From NCBI GenBank assembly GCA_036398095.1, contig DASWHR010000072.1, forward strand, positions 1-44,686: 44,686 nt of DNA, given 5' to 3'. Within the stretch, counting starts at the first letter, position 1; each line of letters begins with the position of its first letter. Both the position numbers and the translations under genes were made by a program. Under the pieces are notes generated by a model. The model worked only from the letters and a program-made list of their open reading frames with translations, searched no databases and was not told the origin of the DNA. This stretch comes from DASWHR01 sp036398095 (GTDB lineage Bacteria > Actinomycetota > AC-67). Below, piece after piece: positions 21,447 to 34,602 of this stretch.

Positions 21447-21941
21447 GTGGGCACTCTGTCTGAATACCTGCCGGTCGTGATGATGGCGGGCCTGGCGACG
21501 CTGTTCGCCGGCGCTTCCGTCTTCGTCGCGTCCAAGGTCGGTCCGCGGCGGCCGAACCCGGCTAAGGCCGCCCCCTACGAGAGCGGCATCACGCCGGTGC
21601 GAACGCCGTCGACGGAGCGCTTCGCCGTGAAGTTCTACCTGGTTGCGATGCTGTTCATCATCTTCGACATCGAGCTGGTCTTCTTCTATCCGTGGGCGGT
21701 CATCTTTCGCGAGCTCAAGCTGTTCGGGCTGATCGAGATGGGCGTGTTCGTCGCGCTGCTTTTCGTCGCCTACTTCTACATCCTGCGCTCGGGCGCGCTC
21801 GATTGGGAAGAGACCGAGCGCGGCATCCCCCGGCCGGTCCGCGCGCTCGTGTCGCAGCGCGCGGCGCTGCACTCGCCGGGCGAGGGCGGAACCGATGTCG
21901 CAGCCGGTCCGGACGACAGACGAATCACGGTGGTGCCCTAA
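21447..21941 (+). CDS. nuoA: NADH-quinone oxidoreductase subunit A
   Basis: The 164-aa protein shows three helices and the NuoA signatures PYESGITP, RFAVKFYLVAMLFIIFDIELVFFYPWA and a final helix. It has a tail of about 35 residues beyond the usual end, rich in Arg/Glu/Gly. It is part of the quinone-site region of the membrane arm. The GTG at 21447 is directly preceded by AGGGGA with no spacing, so the true start may differ slightly. The stop overlaps the nuoB start (TAATG). Confidence 0.95.
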   Translation: MGTLSEYLPVVMMAGLATLFAGASVFVASKVGPRRPNPAKAAPYESGITPVRTPSTERFAVKFYLVAMLFIIFDIELVFFYPWAVIFRELKLFGLIEMGVFVALLFVAYFYILRSGALDWEETERGIPRPVRALVSQRAALHSPGEGGTDVAAGPDDRRITVVP

Positions 21942-22429
21942 TGGGCTTGGAAGGACAGATCCCCTCGGGAATCCTGCTGACCTCGGTCACGAAGTTCGTC
22001 AACTGGGCGCGCGCGGGATCGCTGTGGCCGGCCACATTCGGGCTGGCGTGCTGCGCGATCGAGATGATGGCGACCGGCGCGGCGCACCACGACCTTGCGC
22101 GCTTCGGCATGGAAGTTTTCCGGGCCTCGCCGAGGCAGGCAGACCTGATGATCGTCGCCGGCCGCGTGTCCCAGAAGATGGCGCCGGTGCTGCGCCAGAT
22201 CTACGACCAGATGCCCGAGCCCAAATGGGTCCTGTCGATGGGCGTGTGCGCGAGCGCCGGCGGGATGTTCAACAACTACGCGATCGTCCAGGGTGTCGAT
22301 CAGATCGTCCCGGTCGACGCATACGTGGGCGGCTGCCCGCCGCGTCCCGAGCAGCTGATGGATGCGATCCTACTGATCCACGAGAAGATCAAAGTGTCCG
22401 GGATCGACGGCCGGATGGATGCAAGGTAG
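21941..22429 (+). CDS. nuoB: NADH-quinone oxidoreductase subunit B
   Basis: The 162-aa subunit has the four ligands of cluster N2 as C37-C38 (GLACCAIEMM), C103 (SMGVCASAGG) and C132 (GGCPPRPE), the normal NuoB pattern. It passes electrons to quinone at the base of the peripheral arm. The start at 21941 is just upstream of the conserved region and overlaps the nuoA stop. Confidence 0.97.
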   Translation: MGLEGQIPSGILLTSVTKFVNWARAGSLWPATFGLACCAIEMMATGAAHHDLARFGMEVFRASPRQADLMIVAGRVSQKMAPVLRQIYDQMPEPKWVLSMGVCASAGGMFNNYAIVQGVDQIVPVDAYVGGCPPRPEQLMDAILLIHEKIKVSGIDGRMDAR

Positions 22430-22432
22430 CCC

Positions 22433-22987
22433 GTGAACGAGACGCTTTCGGAATTGTGCGCGGAGCTTCGCGGGGCTTTCCCGGAGCACGTCGGCGAGCC
22501 GGCGATCGAGTTCGGCGAGGTGTCGGTCCGCGTGTCGCGCGAGCGAGTCGCCGACGTGTGCCGTTGGTTGCGCGATGCCGGTCCGTTCGAGATGCTCGCC
22601 GATGTCTCGGGCGTGGATTCCCTGGGCATCGCGCCGGACGTCGACCGGTTCATGATCGCTTATCACCTCTATTCGCTCCGCCGCAACGAGCGGCTGCGCT
22701 TGCGCGTGTTCATCCCCGGCGGGGACGAGCACCTCGATTCGGTGACCACCGTCTGGCCGGCGGCCAACTGGATGGAGCGCGAGGTTTACGACTTCTTCGG
22801 GATCGTCTTCGATGGACACCCCGACCTTCGTCGCATCCTCATGCCCGACGACTGGGAAGGGCATCCGCAGCGAAAGGACTATCCGCTGGGCGGAACGAAG
22901 GTCGAGTTCAAGGGCGTGATGATCCCGCCGCCGGACGTGCGCGGCCAGCCCTCGACGACGACCGGCTACCCGGGGAGGATCTCGTGA
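22433..22987 (+). CDS. nuoC: NADH-quinone oxidoreductase subunit C
   Basis: The 184-aa protein has the 30-kDa subunit signatures WMEREVYDFFGIVFDGHPDLRRI (in two parts) and LMPDDWEGHPQRKDYPLGG. It forms a structural part of the peripheral arm with NuoD; the two are separate here, not fused. The GTG at 22433 lies 3 bp after nuoB, and the stop overlaps nuoD as GTGA. Confidence 0.96.
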   Translation: MNETLSELCAELRGAFPEHVGEPAIEFGEVSVRVSRERVADVCRWLRDAGPFEMLADVSGVDSLGIAPDVDRFMIAYHLYSLRRNERLRLRVFIPGGDEHLDSVTTVWPAANWMEREVYDFFGIVFDGHPDLRRILMPDDWEGHPQRKDYPLGGTKVEFKGVMIPPPDVRGQPSTTTGYPGRIS

Positions 22988-24261
22988 GCGCGCGCGAGGT
23001 CTACGTCGGCGGTCAAGAGTGGGGCGAGGTCGTGCGCCAGTCGGGCCGAGACGACACGCTCATCGTCAACATGGGGCCGCAGCATCCGTCCACGCACGGG
23101 GTGCTTCGGCTGGTGCTGGAGCTGGACGGCGAGACGGTGATCGCATGCACGCCGGTCATCGGCTACCTGCACACCGGCATCGAAAAGAACATCGAAGTGC
23201 GCAACTGGACGCAGGGCGTCACCTTCGTAACGCGCGCCGACTACCTTTCCCCGTTCTTCAACGAGCTGGCGTACTGCATGGCCGTCGAGAAGCTGCTCGA
23301 CGTCGAGGTTCCGGCTCGCGCGCAGGCGATCCGCGTGTTGCTGTGCGAGCTCCAACGCATTTCGTCGCACTTGGTGTGGCTCGCAACCGGCGGCCTGGAG
23401 CTGGGGGCGCTGTCGATGATGCTCTACGGATTCCGCGAACGCGAGAAGCTACTCGACATCTTCGAGTTGATCACAGGCCTGCGCATGAACCATGCCTATA
23501 TCCGGCCCGGCGGGCTGATCCAGGATCTCCCCGACACGGCGCCGGATCGGATCCGCGAATTCCTCGACGAGTTTCCAGAGCGCATCAACGACTACGAATC
23601 ACTGCTGTCCGATAACCCGCTGTGGCTCGCACGTAACACCGGCATCGGCATCCTGGAGGCCGATGATGCGATCGCGATGGGCGTCACCGGGCCGATGCTG
23701 CGCGCCGCCGGCGTCGCCCACGATTTGCGCAAAGCGCAGCCGTATAGCGGGTATCAGAACTACGACTTCGAGATCGCCGTCGAAGAGGGCGCCGACTGCG
23801 CGGCCCGGTACCGCGTGCGGATGCGCGAGATGCGCGAGTCCGCCAAGATCGCGCGGCAGGCGCTCGGTTCGCTGCCGGCCGGGCCGGTCATGGTCGCCGA
23901 TCCGAAGGTGGCCTGGCCGGCGCAGTTGAATCTGGGCGCCGACGGCCAGGGCAACTCGCTCGACTACATCCGCAAGATCATGGGCGAGTCGATGGAAGCG
24001 CTCATTCATCACTTCAAGCTCGTCACCGAAGGATTCAAGGTTCCGCAGGGTCAGGTCTACGTGCCGGTGGAATCGCCGCGCGGCGAGCTGGGTTATCACG
24101 TGGTTTCGGCCGGCGGGACGAAGCCATGGCGCGTTCACATGCGGGATCCGTCGTTCGTCAACCTGCAGGCGGCATCGCACTTGGTCAGCGGCGGACTCAT
24201 CGCCGATGCGATCGCCTCGATCGCCTCGCTGGATCCGGTCATGGGAGGGGTGGACCGATGA
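22984..24261 (+). CDS. nuoD: NADH-quinone oxidoreductase subunit D
   Basis: The 425-aa, 49-kDa-type subunit shows VNMGPQHPSTHGVLR near the N-terminus, GYLHTGIEK, ELQRISSHLVW and the C-terminal SPRGELGYHVVSAGG. His and Tyr residues of the quinone pocket lie in PSTHG and nearby. The GTG start at 22984 overlaps the nuoC stop. Length is normal for actinobacterial NuoD. Confidence 0.97.
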   Translation: MSAREVYVGGQEWGEVVRQSGRDDTLIVNMGPQHPSTHGVLRLVLELDGETVIACTPVIGYLHTGIEKNIEVRNWTQGVTFVTRADYLSPFFNELAYCMAVEKLLDVEVPARAQAIRVLLCELQRISSHLVWLATGGLELGALSMMLYGFREREKLLDIFELITGLRMNHAYIRPGGLIQDLPDTAPDRIREFLDEFPERINDYESLLSDNPLWLARNTGIGILEADDAIAMGVTGPMLRAAGVAHDLRKAQPYSGYQNYDFEIAVEEGADCAARYRVRMREMRESAKIARQALGSLPAGPVMVADPKVAWPAQLNLGADGQGNSLDYIRKIMGESMEALIHHFKLVTEGFKVPQGQVYVPVESPRGELGYHVVSAGGTKPWRVHMRDPSFVNLQAASHLVSGGLIADAIASIASLDPVMGGVDR

Positions 24262-24889
24262 ACGACGGCTCGCCTCGCCTGCTAGGGGTTCCGCGCCTCC
24301 CCGGTCCCCCGCAGCGGCCGCTGACCGACCCTGCCCGCGCCGACGCCCGGCGTCTGATCGCGCGCTATCCGGACGCGCGAAGCGCGTTGCTGCCGCTGCT
24401 GTATCTGGTGCAGTCCGAGCACGGATTCGTGTCGCGCGAAGGAATTCGCGAGATCGCCGGGATGCTCGACCTGACGTCCGCCGAGGTTGCTGCGGTCGCG
24501 ACGTTCTACACGATGTACAAGCGCGAGCCGATGGGCCGCTGGCTGGTCAGCGTCTGCACCCAGCCGCCGTGCGCGCTGCGGGGCGCCAACCGAATTCGGG
24601 ATGCGATCCGAAACGAATGCGGGATCGACGATGGCGAGACCACCGAGGACGGGATGGTTTCGATCGAAGAGGTCGAATGCCTGTGCATCTGCGACGGGGC
24701 TCCGGTGGTGGCGATCAACTACGAGAACTACGAGAAGCTGACGCCCGAATCCGCGGTGGAGATGATCCGCGGTCTGCGAGCCGGCGAGGCGCCGCCGAAG
24801 CCGGCGCGCGGCGAGGTGCCGCAGCCGAACGATGCGGCGCATCGCGAACTCGCCGGGCTGAACCAAAAGGATCGCCAGGGGGCCGCCCC

Positions 24890-24893
<4 letters not shown>
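24258..24893 (+). CDS. nuoE: NADH-quinone oxidoreductase subunit E
   Basis: The 211-aa protein has the thioredoxin-like 2Fe-2S fold with ligands C100 and C105 (VCTQPPC) and C141 and C145 (ECLCICDGAP). An extra Cys143 falls where many homologues have Gly. ATFYTMYKREP is the usual lead-in. A Pro-rich N-terminus and a charged C-terminal tail of about 30 residues extend the core. The start overlaps nuoD (ATGA). Presence of E, F and G means a full NADH-oxidising complex I. Confidence 0.96.
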
Positions 24894-26150
<1,257 letters not shown>

Positions 26151-26161
<11 letters not shown>

Positions 26162-28466
26162 GGCCGTCACGCTCACGATCGACGGGCTGGACGTCACCGT
26201 CCCCGAGGGCACGCTGGTCATCCGCGCCGCCGAGCGGCTCGGGGTCTACGTGCCTCGCTTCTGCGACCATCCGTACCTGGCGCCGCTCGGCGCGTGCCGC
26301 CAATGCATGGTCGAGATCGAAGGCCAGCGCAAGCCGCTGACTTCGTGCACCACGACCTGCACCGACGGAATGATCGTCAAGACCCAGTTCACGTCTCCCG
26401 TCGCGCAGGATGCGCAGGAGAGCGTGCTCGAGTTTCTTCTCATCAACCATCCTTTGGACTGTCCGATGTGCGATAAGGGCGGCGAGTGCCCGCTGCAGGA
26501 TCAGACGCTCGCCTACGGGCCGGGCAGTTCGCGCTTCGCCGACGTGAAGCGCCGTTTCGTCAAGCCCGTTCCGATCAACCCGATGGTGTACCTGGACCGC
26601 GAGCGCTGCGTACTGTGCGCGCGATGCACCCGCTTCGCCGACGAGATCAGCGGCGACCCGTTCATCGAGCTATTCGAACGGGGGGCGTTGGAGCAGGTCG
26701 CGATCTTCGAAGACGAGCCCTACGACTCCAACTTCAGCGGCAATGTCATCCAGATCTGCCCCGTCGGTGCGCTCACGTCGCGCGACTTCCGATTCCAAGC
26801 GCGGCCGTTCGACATGACGTCGTCGCACAGCGTCTGCAATCTGTGCTCCTCCGGATGCTCGCTCACGATCCAGGAGCGGCGCGGCGAGATCGTGCGCGTG
26901 CTCGCCGGCGAGAACCCGAATGTCAACGATGCCTGGTCCTGCGATCTCGGCCGCTTCGGCCACGCCTATGTTTCGTCTCCCGCGCGCATCACCGAGCCGA
27001 TGATCCGCAAGGGCGGTGATTGGGTGGCGGTGTCGTGGGCGGAGGCGGTGCGCGTCGCCGCCGGTCGGATCGAGACCGCCAAAGCGGAAGGCGCACCGGT
27101 CGGTGTGCTCGCCGGACAGAACCTCTGCGACGAAGACGCGTATGCGCTGTCGCGCTTCGCGCGAACGGTGCTGGGCACCAACGACGTGGACAACCGGCTC
27201 GGACACGAAAGCGCCGAGCACGATGCGGTCATCGCGGCCGCGGTCGCAGGCGACGCCGCAACCAATCGCTCCATCGACGAAGCGCTCGTGATCGTCGTCG
27301 CAGGCATCGACCTGTGCGAAGAGTCGCCGATCGTGTTCCTGCGCGTGCGCAAAGCGGCGCGCGCCGGCGCGAAGGTGCTTGAGATCAACGCCCGCCGAAC
27401 GCCGCTTGCACGCTTGGGTGGGGCGTCGTTGCAACCGGTGCCGGGCGCGGAAGCCCCGGTGGTCGAGCAGATCGCCGCAGCCGTGGAAGCCGCCGGCGAA
27501 CGGGCTGTGATCCTGTGCGGCGATCGCCTTGGCCCCGGCGCGATGAGCGCGTTGTGGAATCTCGGAGTGCGAACCGGCGCTTCGTTCGGATGGATCCCAC
27601 GCAAGGGCGGCGCGTACGGCGCCGTCTGGGCCGGGCTGCATCCGATGCTGCTTCCCGGAGCGCGTCGCTCCGGCGACGGCGCCGACGTCGAACGAGTATG
27701 GGGTGCGCCGCTGCCCGAAGGGGCGGGGCGTCCGACGCCGCAGATCCTGTCGTCTCCCGGTGGCGTGCTCGTGATGGCCGGGTGCGATCCCGTCGCCGAC
27801 GGATCCGATCCGTCCGCCGCAGCGCGCGGGCTCGATGGGCACGGCTTCGTCATCGCGCTCGACATGTTCATGACGCCGTCCACCGAGCGAGCCCACGTGA
27901 TCTTGCCGGTCGCGGCGATGCCCGAACGCGACGGAACGCGCAGCAACTGGGAGGGACGCGCGCAGGTGTTCGAGCGCGCCGTCGATCCGGCCGGGCTCTC
28001 CATGCCCGACTGGGAGATTCTCGCGCGGCTGGCCGCGGAATTGCATGCGGCGTTTCCGCGAACGCTCGACGACATCCGGCGCGAGATGGAGTCGCTCGAG
28101 CGGCCCGCTGTTCCGCGGGTGCCGGTTGAGGCGCACCCAGCCTTGCTACCGGCCGGCGACGGGCTCGCGCTCGTGACGTATCGCTTGCTGCGCGACACTG
28201 GGACGATGATGACCGGCGCCGACGAATTGCAGGCCGTGGTTGCGGCGCCGTTCGCCGAGCTTCACGCCGCCGATGCGAAGCGTCTGGGCATCGCCGACGG
28301 CGATCCGGTCGCGATCGTCGGCTCGCGCGGCCGAGGCGAGGCGACGGTGCACGTGGGCCACACGGTCGCCGAAGGAGCGGTGTTCGTGCCGGCCGACCAG
28401 CCGGGCTTGCGAATCACCGCGATCGCCGACCCGTCCGCCGGATTCGTCAGGGTGGAGAAGAGGTAG
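26151..28466 (+). CDS. nuoG: NADH-quinone oxidoreductase subunit G
   Basis: The 771-aa subunit starts with a 2Fe-2S domain (C38, C49, C52, C66). It continues with HPLDCPMCDKGGECPLQ and CVLCARCTRFADEISG...ICPVGALTS, then SVCNLCSSGCS opening the molybdopterin-oxidoreductase-like region with its N7-type cluster, and ends in a MopB/MoCo-fold domain near 690-765. The C-terminal part is Ala-rich and poorly conserved, as is usual for NuoG. The TTG at 26151 lies inside the nuoF end with AAGGGA upstream; no better start is seen. Confidence 0.95.
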
Positions 28467-28468
28467 CC

Positions 28469-29653
28469 GTGGACTGGATCGACGTCGTCATCATCGCGGC
28501 CAAGACTCTCGTCGTCTTCGGCTTCCTGCTGGTGCAGGTCATGATGACGATCTGGGCCGAGCGACGAATCGTGGCCGTCATGCAGCAGCGCATCGGCCCG
28601 AACCGCGTCGGACCGATGGGATTGCTGCAGTCGCTTGCCGACGGCGTAAAGCTGTTCTTCAAAGAAGATATCCACCCGGCCAACGCCGACCGGCCGATCT
28701 ATTCTCTCGCTCCGATCGTGTCCCTGGTGCCTGCGTTCATGGCGTTCGCCGTCGTGCCGCTCGGATCGGGATTCACGATCGCCGGCCGCACCATCCAGTT
28801 GCAGCTCGCGGACTTCAACGTGGCGATCCTTTACTTCCTGGCGATGGGCTCGCTGATGGTCTACGGCGTCATGCTTGCCGGCTGGTCGTCGGGGAGCGCA
28901 TATCCGTTGCTGGGCGCGGTGCGCGCCAGCGCGCAGATGCTGTCCTACGAGATGGGCATGGGACTGGCCGTCCTGGCGGTCGTGATGTGGGCGGGCACGA
29001 TGTCGACGCGCGAGATCGTCGATCTGCAGGCAGGGACCTATCTTCATTTCATTCCGCGATGGTTCATCGGGCCGCAACTGCCGGCTTTCCTGCTGTTCAT
29101 GATCGCGGGATTCGCCGAGGCGAACCGCGCGCCGTTCGACTTGCCCGAAGCCGAGACCGAGCTCGTCGCCGGCTACCACACGGAATACTCCAGCATTAAG
29201 TTCGCGATGTTCATGATGACCGAGTACGTGCACATCATCACGACGTCGGCGATCGCGGTGACGCTTTTCCTCGGCGGCTGGCGCGGACTCGCGCCGCCGT
29301 TCCTCAAGCCGCTCTGGGGCGTGTTGTGGTTCCTGGGCAAGACCGGCTTCCTGATCGTGGTCTTCATGTGGGTGCGCGCCACGCTCCCCCGGATTCGCTA
29401 CGACCGGCTGATGCAGTTCGGCTGGAAGGTGCTGCTGCCGTCCGGGTTCGCGTGGGTCATGATCACCGCGCTGCTGATCCAACTCCCCCGCGAGTTTGAC
29501 CGCACGACTCTGGCGTCCTGGACCGGAGTCGCGTTCAGCATCCTGTTCGTCTTGTTCACCGCCCGCGCGACGCGCGACGCGGCACGCCGCCGGGCCGCCG
29601 TCCGCGAAGCCGGCGCGCGCATGATGCAAGGGGGCGCCGGTGGCGGTCGCTGA
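28469..29653 (+). CDS. nuoH: NADH-quinone oxidoreductase subunit H
   Basis: The 394-aa, eight-helix membrane subunit has AERRIVAVMQQRIGPNRVGPMGLLQSLADGVKL (in two parts) and the quinone-pocket loop ANRAPFDLPEAETELVAGYHTEYSS likewise. It links the quinone site to the proton pump. The GTG start at 28469 is 2 bp after nuoG; the end overlaps nuoI by 14 nt. Confidence 0.97.
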   Translation: MDWIDVVIIAAKTLVVFGFLLVQVMMTIWAERRIVAVMQQRIGPNRVGPMGLLQSLADGVKLFFKEDIHPANADRPIYSLAPIVSLVPAFMAFAVVPLGSGFTIAGRTIQLQLADFNVAILYFLAMGSLMVYGVMLAGWSSGSAYPLLGAVRASAQMLSYEMGMGLAVLAVVMWAGTMSTREIVDLQAGTYLHFIPRWFIGPQLPAFLLFMIAGFAEANRAPFDLPEAETELVAGYHTEYSSIKFAMFMMTEYVHIITTSAIAVTLFLGGWRGLAPPFLKPLWGVLWFLGKTGFLIVVFMWVRATLPRIRYDRLMQFGWKVLLPSGFAWVMITALLIQLPREFDRTTLASWTGVAFSILFVLFTARATRDAARRRAAVREAGARMMQGGAGGGR

Positions 29654-30212
29654 GTTCCTACGCAGCATGATCACGGTGGCGAAGCACGCGCTGAAGAAGC
29701 CGGTGACGTATCAGTACCCGGAAGAGCAGAAACCCTACGCCCCCCGCTACCACGGGAGGCATCAGCTCAACCGATACGAAGACGGGCTGGAGAAGTGCAT
29801 CGGATGCGAACTGTGCGCGTGGGCGTGTCCCGCCGACGCGATCTTCGTGCAGGGAGCGAACAACACCGTCGAGATGCGCTACTCCCCCGGCGAGCGTTAT
29901 GCGAGCGACTACCAGATCAACTACCTGCGCTGCATCTTCTGCGGACTGTGCATCGAAGCGTGTCCGACGCGCGCGCTGACGATGACCGGCGAAGACTTCA
30001 TCGCCGACGTTACTCGGGAGAACCTGATCTACACCAAGGAGAGGCTGCTCGCGCCCCTGCCGGCGTCGGCGAAAACGGAGCCGCCTTTCACCGACGCCGA
30101 GATCGCCTCCCGCGGCATTGACTACTACGGCGGCTACGCCCAGACGCCGGCGCTGACCAGCGCCGACCGCGCCGGGCTCGCACCCGAAGGCGACGACGGA
30201 GGGGCTCGCTGA
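29640..30212 (+). CDS. nuoI: NADH-quinone oxidoreductase subunit I
   Basis: The 190-aa, two-cluster subunit has C53, C56, C59, C63 (CIGCELCAWACP) and C98, C101, C104, C108 (CIFCGLCIEACP), the N6a and N6b sites. The GTG at 29640 follows AAGGGGGC and lies inside the nuoH end. It carries electrons to NuoB. The C-terminal 40 residues are charged and variable. Confidence 0.97.
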   Translation: MAVAEFLRSMITVAKHALKKPVTYQYPEEQKPYAPRYHGRHQLNRYEDGLEKCIGCELCAWACPADAIFVQGANNTVEMRYSPGERYASDYQINYLRCIFCGLCIEACPTRALTMTGEDFIADVTRENLIYTKERLLAPLPASAKTEPPFTDAEIASRGIDYYGGYAQTPALTSADRAGLAPEGDDGGAR

Positions 30213-30802
30213 TGGAGCAATGGATCTTCTGGATCGTCGCGCCGATCTCGCTGGGGAGTGCCATCGCGATGCTGATGGCCCGCAACACCGTCCACGCGGC
30301 GATGCTGCTGGTCGTCAACTTCTTTACGCTCGCCGTTTTCTACGTGGTCCAGAACGCCGATTTCCTCGCGGCCGTGCAGGTCATCGTCTACGCCGGTGCG
30401 ATCATGGTGTTGTTCCTGTTCGTGATTATGCTGATCGGCGACAAGGACGAAGACCTGACCGAGCGCATCAAGGGCCAGCGAACGACCGCCCTGCTGCTCG
30501 GCTTCGGCTTGGCCGCCTTGACCGTCTTCACGATTCGCACCGCGCTGTCGACGGCCGAGTTTCGCGGCCTCGCCGAGGCGAGCAAGGGCGGAAACGTGGA
30601 GGCGATCGGACGAGCAATTTTCACCCGATACTTGTGGCCGTTCGAGGTCACATCCCTGCTGTTGATCGTCGCCGCGATCGCCGCGATCGTGATCGGTCGC
30701 CGGTCCACAAGCGACGACGAAGAGATCGAGCCGGAGCCGTCGGATTCGCCTGCGCCGATCGCCGCCGCCCCGGTCGCCGAGCCTCGAGATGGTCGCGCGT
30801 GA
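30212..30802 (+). CDS. nuoJ: NADH-quinone oxidoreductase subunit J
   Basis: The 196-aa membrane protein has five helices and the NuoJ block FLAAVQVIVYAGAIMVLFLFVIML in two adjacent parts near 50-75. The cytoplasmic tail after about 170 is Pro/Glu/Ala-rich. The start overlaps the nuoI stop (TGATG), and the end overlaps nuoK (GTGA). Confidence 0.95.
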   Translation: MEQWIFWIVAPISLGSAIAMLMARNTVHAAMLLVVNFFTLAVFYVVQNADFLAAVQVIVYAGAIMVLFLFVIMLIGDKDEDLTERIKGQRTTALLLGFGLAALTVFTIRTALSTAEFRGLAEASKGGNVEAIGRAIFTRYLWPFEVTSLLLIVAAIAAIVIGRRSTSDDEEIEPEPSDSPAPIAAAPVAEPRDGRA

Positions 30803-31097
30803 TCCTGCCCGCGCAGTACCTGGCCCTCGCCGGCTTGCTGTTCGCCACCGGTGTCGTCGGCGTGCTCGCGCGCCGGAACGCGATCGTGATGTTCATGTCG
30901 ATCGAGTTGATGCTCAACGCGGTGAACTTGACCTTGGTCACCTTCGCCCGGATGCACGGCAACTTGGACGGCCAGGTCCTGGCCTTCTTCGTGATGATCG
31001 TCGCCGCCGCCGAAGCCGTCGTCGGCCTCGCCCTAATCGTATCGATCTTCCGCCGAACGAAGTCGGTCTCGGTTGACGACGCCGGGGAGCTTCGCGG

Positions 31098-31101
<4 letters not shown>
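30799..31101 (+). CDS. nuoK: NADH-quinone oxidoreductase subunit K
   Basis: The 100-aa, three-helix subunit has MFMSIELMLNAVNLT with the conserved Glu in helix 2 and MIVAAAEAVVGLAL with the second Glu in helix 3, both needed for proton transfer. The GTG start at 30799 overlaps nuoJ, and the stop overlaps nuoL (ATGA). Length is exactly typical. Confidence 0.96.
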
Positions 31102-33065
<1,964 letters not shown>

Positions 33066-33072
33066 CCGGCGC

Positions 33073-34602
33073 ATGCTAAGTGCCCTGATATGGCTGCCGC
33101 TCGCCGGCGCGGTTGCGTTGGCCCTGTTCCCCAAGCGCAGCAACGCCGGGGTCAAGTCGTGGGCCATCGTCGTGGGCATCGCCTCGTTCGGACTCGCGCT
33201 CGCCGTGCTCGCTCGTTTCGACGCCGCGACGCCCGGTTACCAGATGGTCGAAGACCGATGGTGGATCCGGTCGATCGGCGCGTCCTACAAGATCGGCGTG
33301 GACGGCATCAGCTTGTTCCTGGTGCTGCTGACGACGTTCCTGATTCCGATCAGCGTGCTCGCGTCCTGGAAGGAGGACCGCAACCCGAAGTTGTTCTGCG
33401 CGCTGCTGCTCGCGCTCGAAACCGGCGTTCTGGGCGTGTTCTTGTCGCTTGATCTATTGCTGTTCACCGCGTTCTGGGACGGGATGCTCATTCCCATGTA
33501 CTTCCTGATCGGCTACTGGGGCTACGAACAGCGCGTCTATGCGGCCGTGAAGTTCTTCATCTTCACGCTGCTCGGCGGATTGCTGATGTTCGGCGGCATC
33601 CTGGTCACCTACTTCCAGGCCAAGGCGGCGCTCGGCGGCGTCGGCACCTTCGACCTCGAGCAAATCCAAACGGTCTCGTTCTCGCTCGGACTGCAGCGCT
33701 GGCTGTTCCTGGCTTTCTTCGCCGCCTTCGCGATCAAGATCCCGCTGTTCCCGCTGCACACGTGGCTTCCCGATGCGCACACCGAAGCACCGACCGCCGG
33801 GTCGGTCATGCTGGCCGCGGTCCTGCTGAAGATGGGTGGCTACGGTTTCCTGCGCTTCGCGATCCCGTTGTTCCCGCAGGCCGCCAAGGAAGCTGTTCCC
33901 TGGGTCGTCGCGCTCGCGCTGATCGGGATCATCTACGGCGCCTTGGTCGCCACGATGCAGCGCGACATGAAGCGACTCGTGGCGTATTCGAGCGTCAGCC
34001 ATCTCGGCTTCGTCGTGCTCGGCATCTTCGTGTTCACCGCGCAAGGCATGCAGGGCGGCACCATCCAGATGATCAACCACGGTCTATCCACCGGCGCGTT
34101 GTTCCTGCTCGTCGGGATGCTCTACGAGCGGCGTCACACACGGCAGATCTCCGACTTCGGCGGCATCGCCCGGATCGTGCCCGTCTACGCGGGAATCTTT
34201 CTGTTCGTCGCGCTGTCGTCCCTGGCTCTGCCCGGGCTCAACGGCTTCGTCGGCGAGTTTCTGATCCTGCTCGGAACGTTCGTCGAATCCAAGCCGTGGG
34301 CCGCGATCGCCGCCGCCGGCATGGTCCTCGGCGCGCTGTATCTGCTGTGGATGTATCAGCGGGTGTTCACCGGCCCGATCACCGAACCGGAAAACACGCT
34401 TCTGAGCGATCTGTCGGCGCGTGAGGTCGTGGTGCTGGCGCCGGTGCTGGCCGCGATTCTCCTGCTCGGTCTGTTCCCGAAACCGGTTCTTGATCGCATG
34501 GGACCGGCGCTCGAGCGTGTTCGGGCTCGCGTCGAGGCCCCGGCGCTCGCGCCGGCGACGACGAGCGTCATCGAACCGGCGGCTGCGGGGGAGGGACGCT
34601 AG
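33073..34602 (+). CDS. nuoM: NADH-quinone oxidoreductase subunit M
   Basis: The 509-aa, fourteen-helix antiporter-like subunit has DGISLFLVLLTTFLIPI, FWDGMLIPMYFLIGYWG (with the key Glu region replaced by the common Asp form), FPLHTWLPDAHTEAPTAGSVMLA and VAYSSVSHLGFVVLG. The tail after about 480 is Ala/Pro/Glu-rich. The ATG at 33073 is 7 bp after nuoL. nuoN begins immediately after its stop. Confidence 0.96.
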   Translation: MLSALIWLPLAGAVALALFPKRSNAGVKSWAIVVGIASFGLALAVLARFDAATPGYQMVEDRWWIRSIGASYKIGVDGISLFLVLLTTFLIPISVLASWKEDRNPKLFCALLLALETGVLGVFLSLDLLLFTAFWDGMLIPMYFLIGYWGYEQRVYAAVKFFIFTLLGGLLMFGGILVTYFQAKAALGGVGTFDLEQIQTVSFSLGLQRWLFLAFFAAFAIKIPLFPLHTWLPDAHTEAPTAGSVMLAAVLLKMGGYGFLRFAIPLFPQAAKEAVPWVVALALIGIIYGALVATMQRDMKRLVAYSSVSHLGFVVLGIFVFTAQGMQGGTIQMINHGLSTGALFLLVGMLYERRHTRQISDFGGIARIVPVYAGIFLFVALSSLALPGLNGFVGEFLILLGTFVESKPWAAIAAAGMVLGALYLLWMYQRVFTGPITEPENTLLSDLSAREVVVLAPVLAAILLLGLFPKPVLDRMGPALERVRARVEAPALAPATTSVIEPAAAGEGR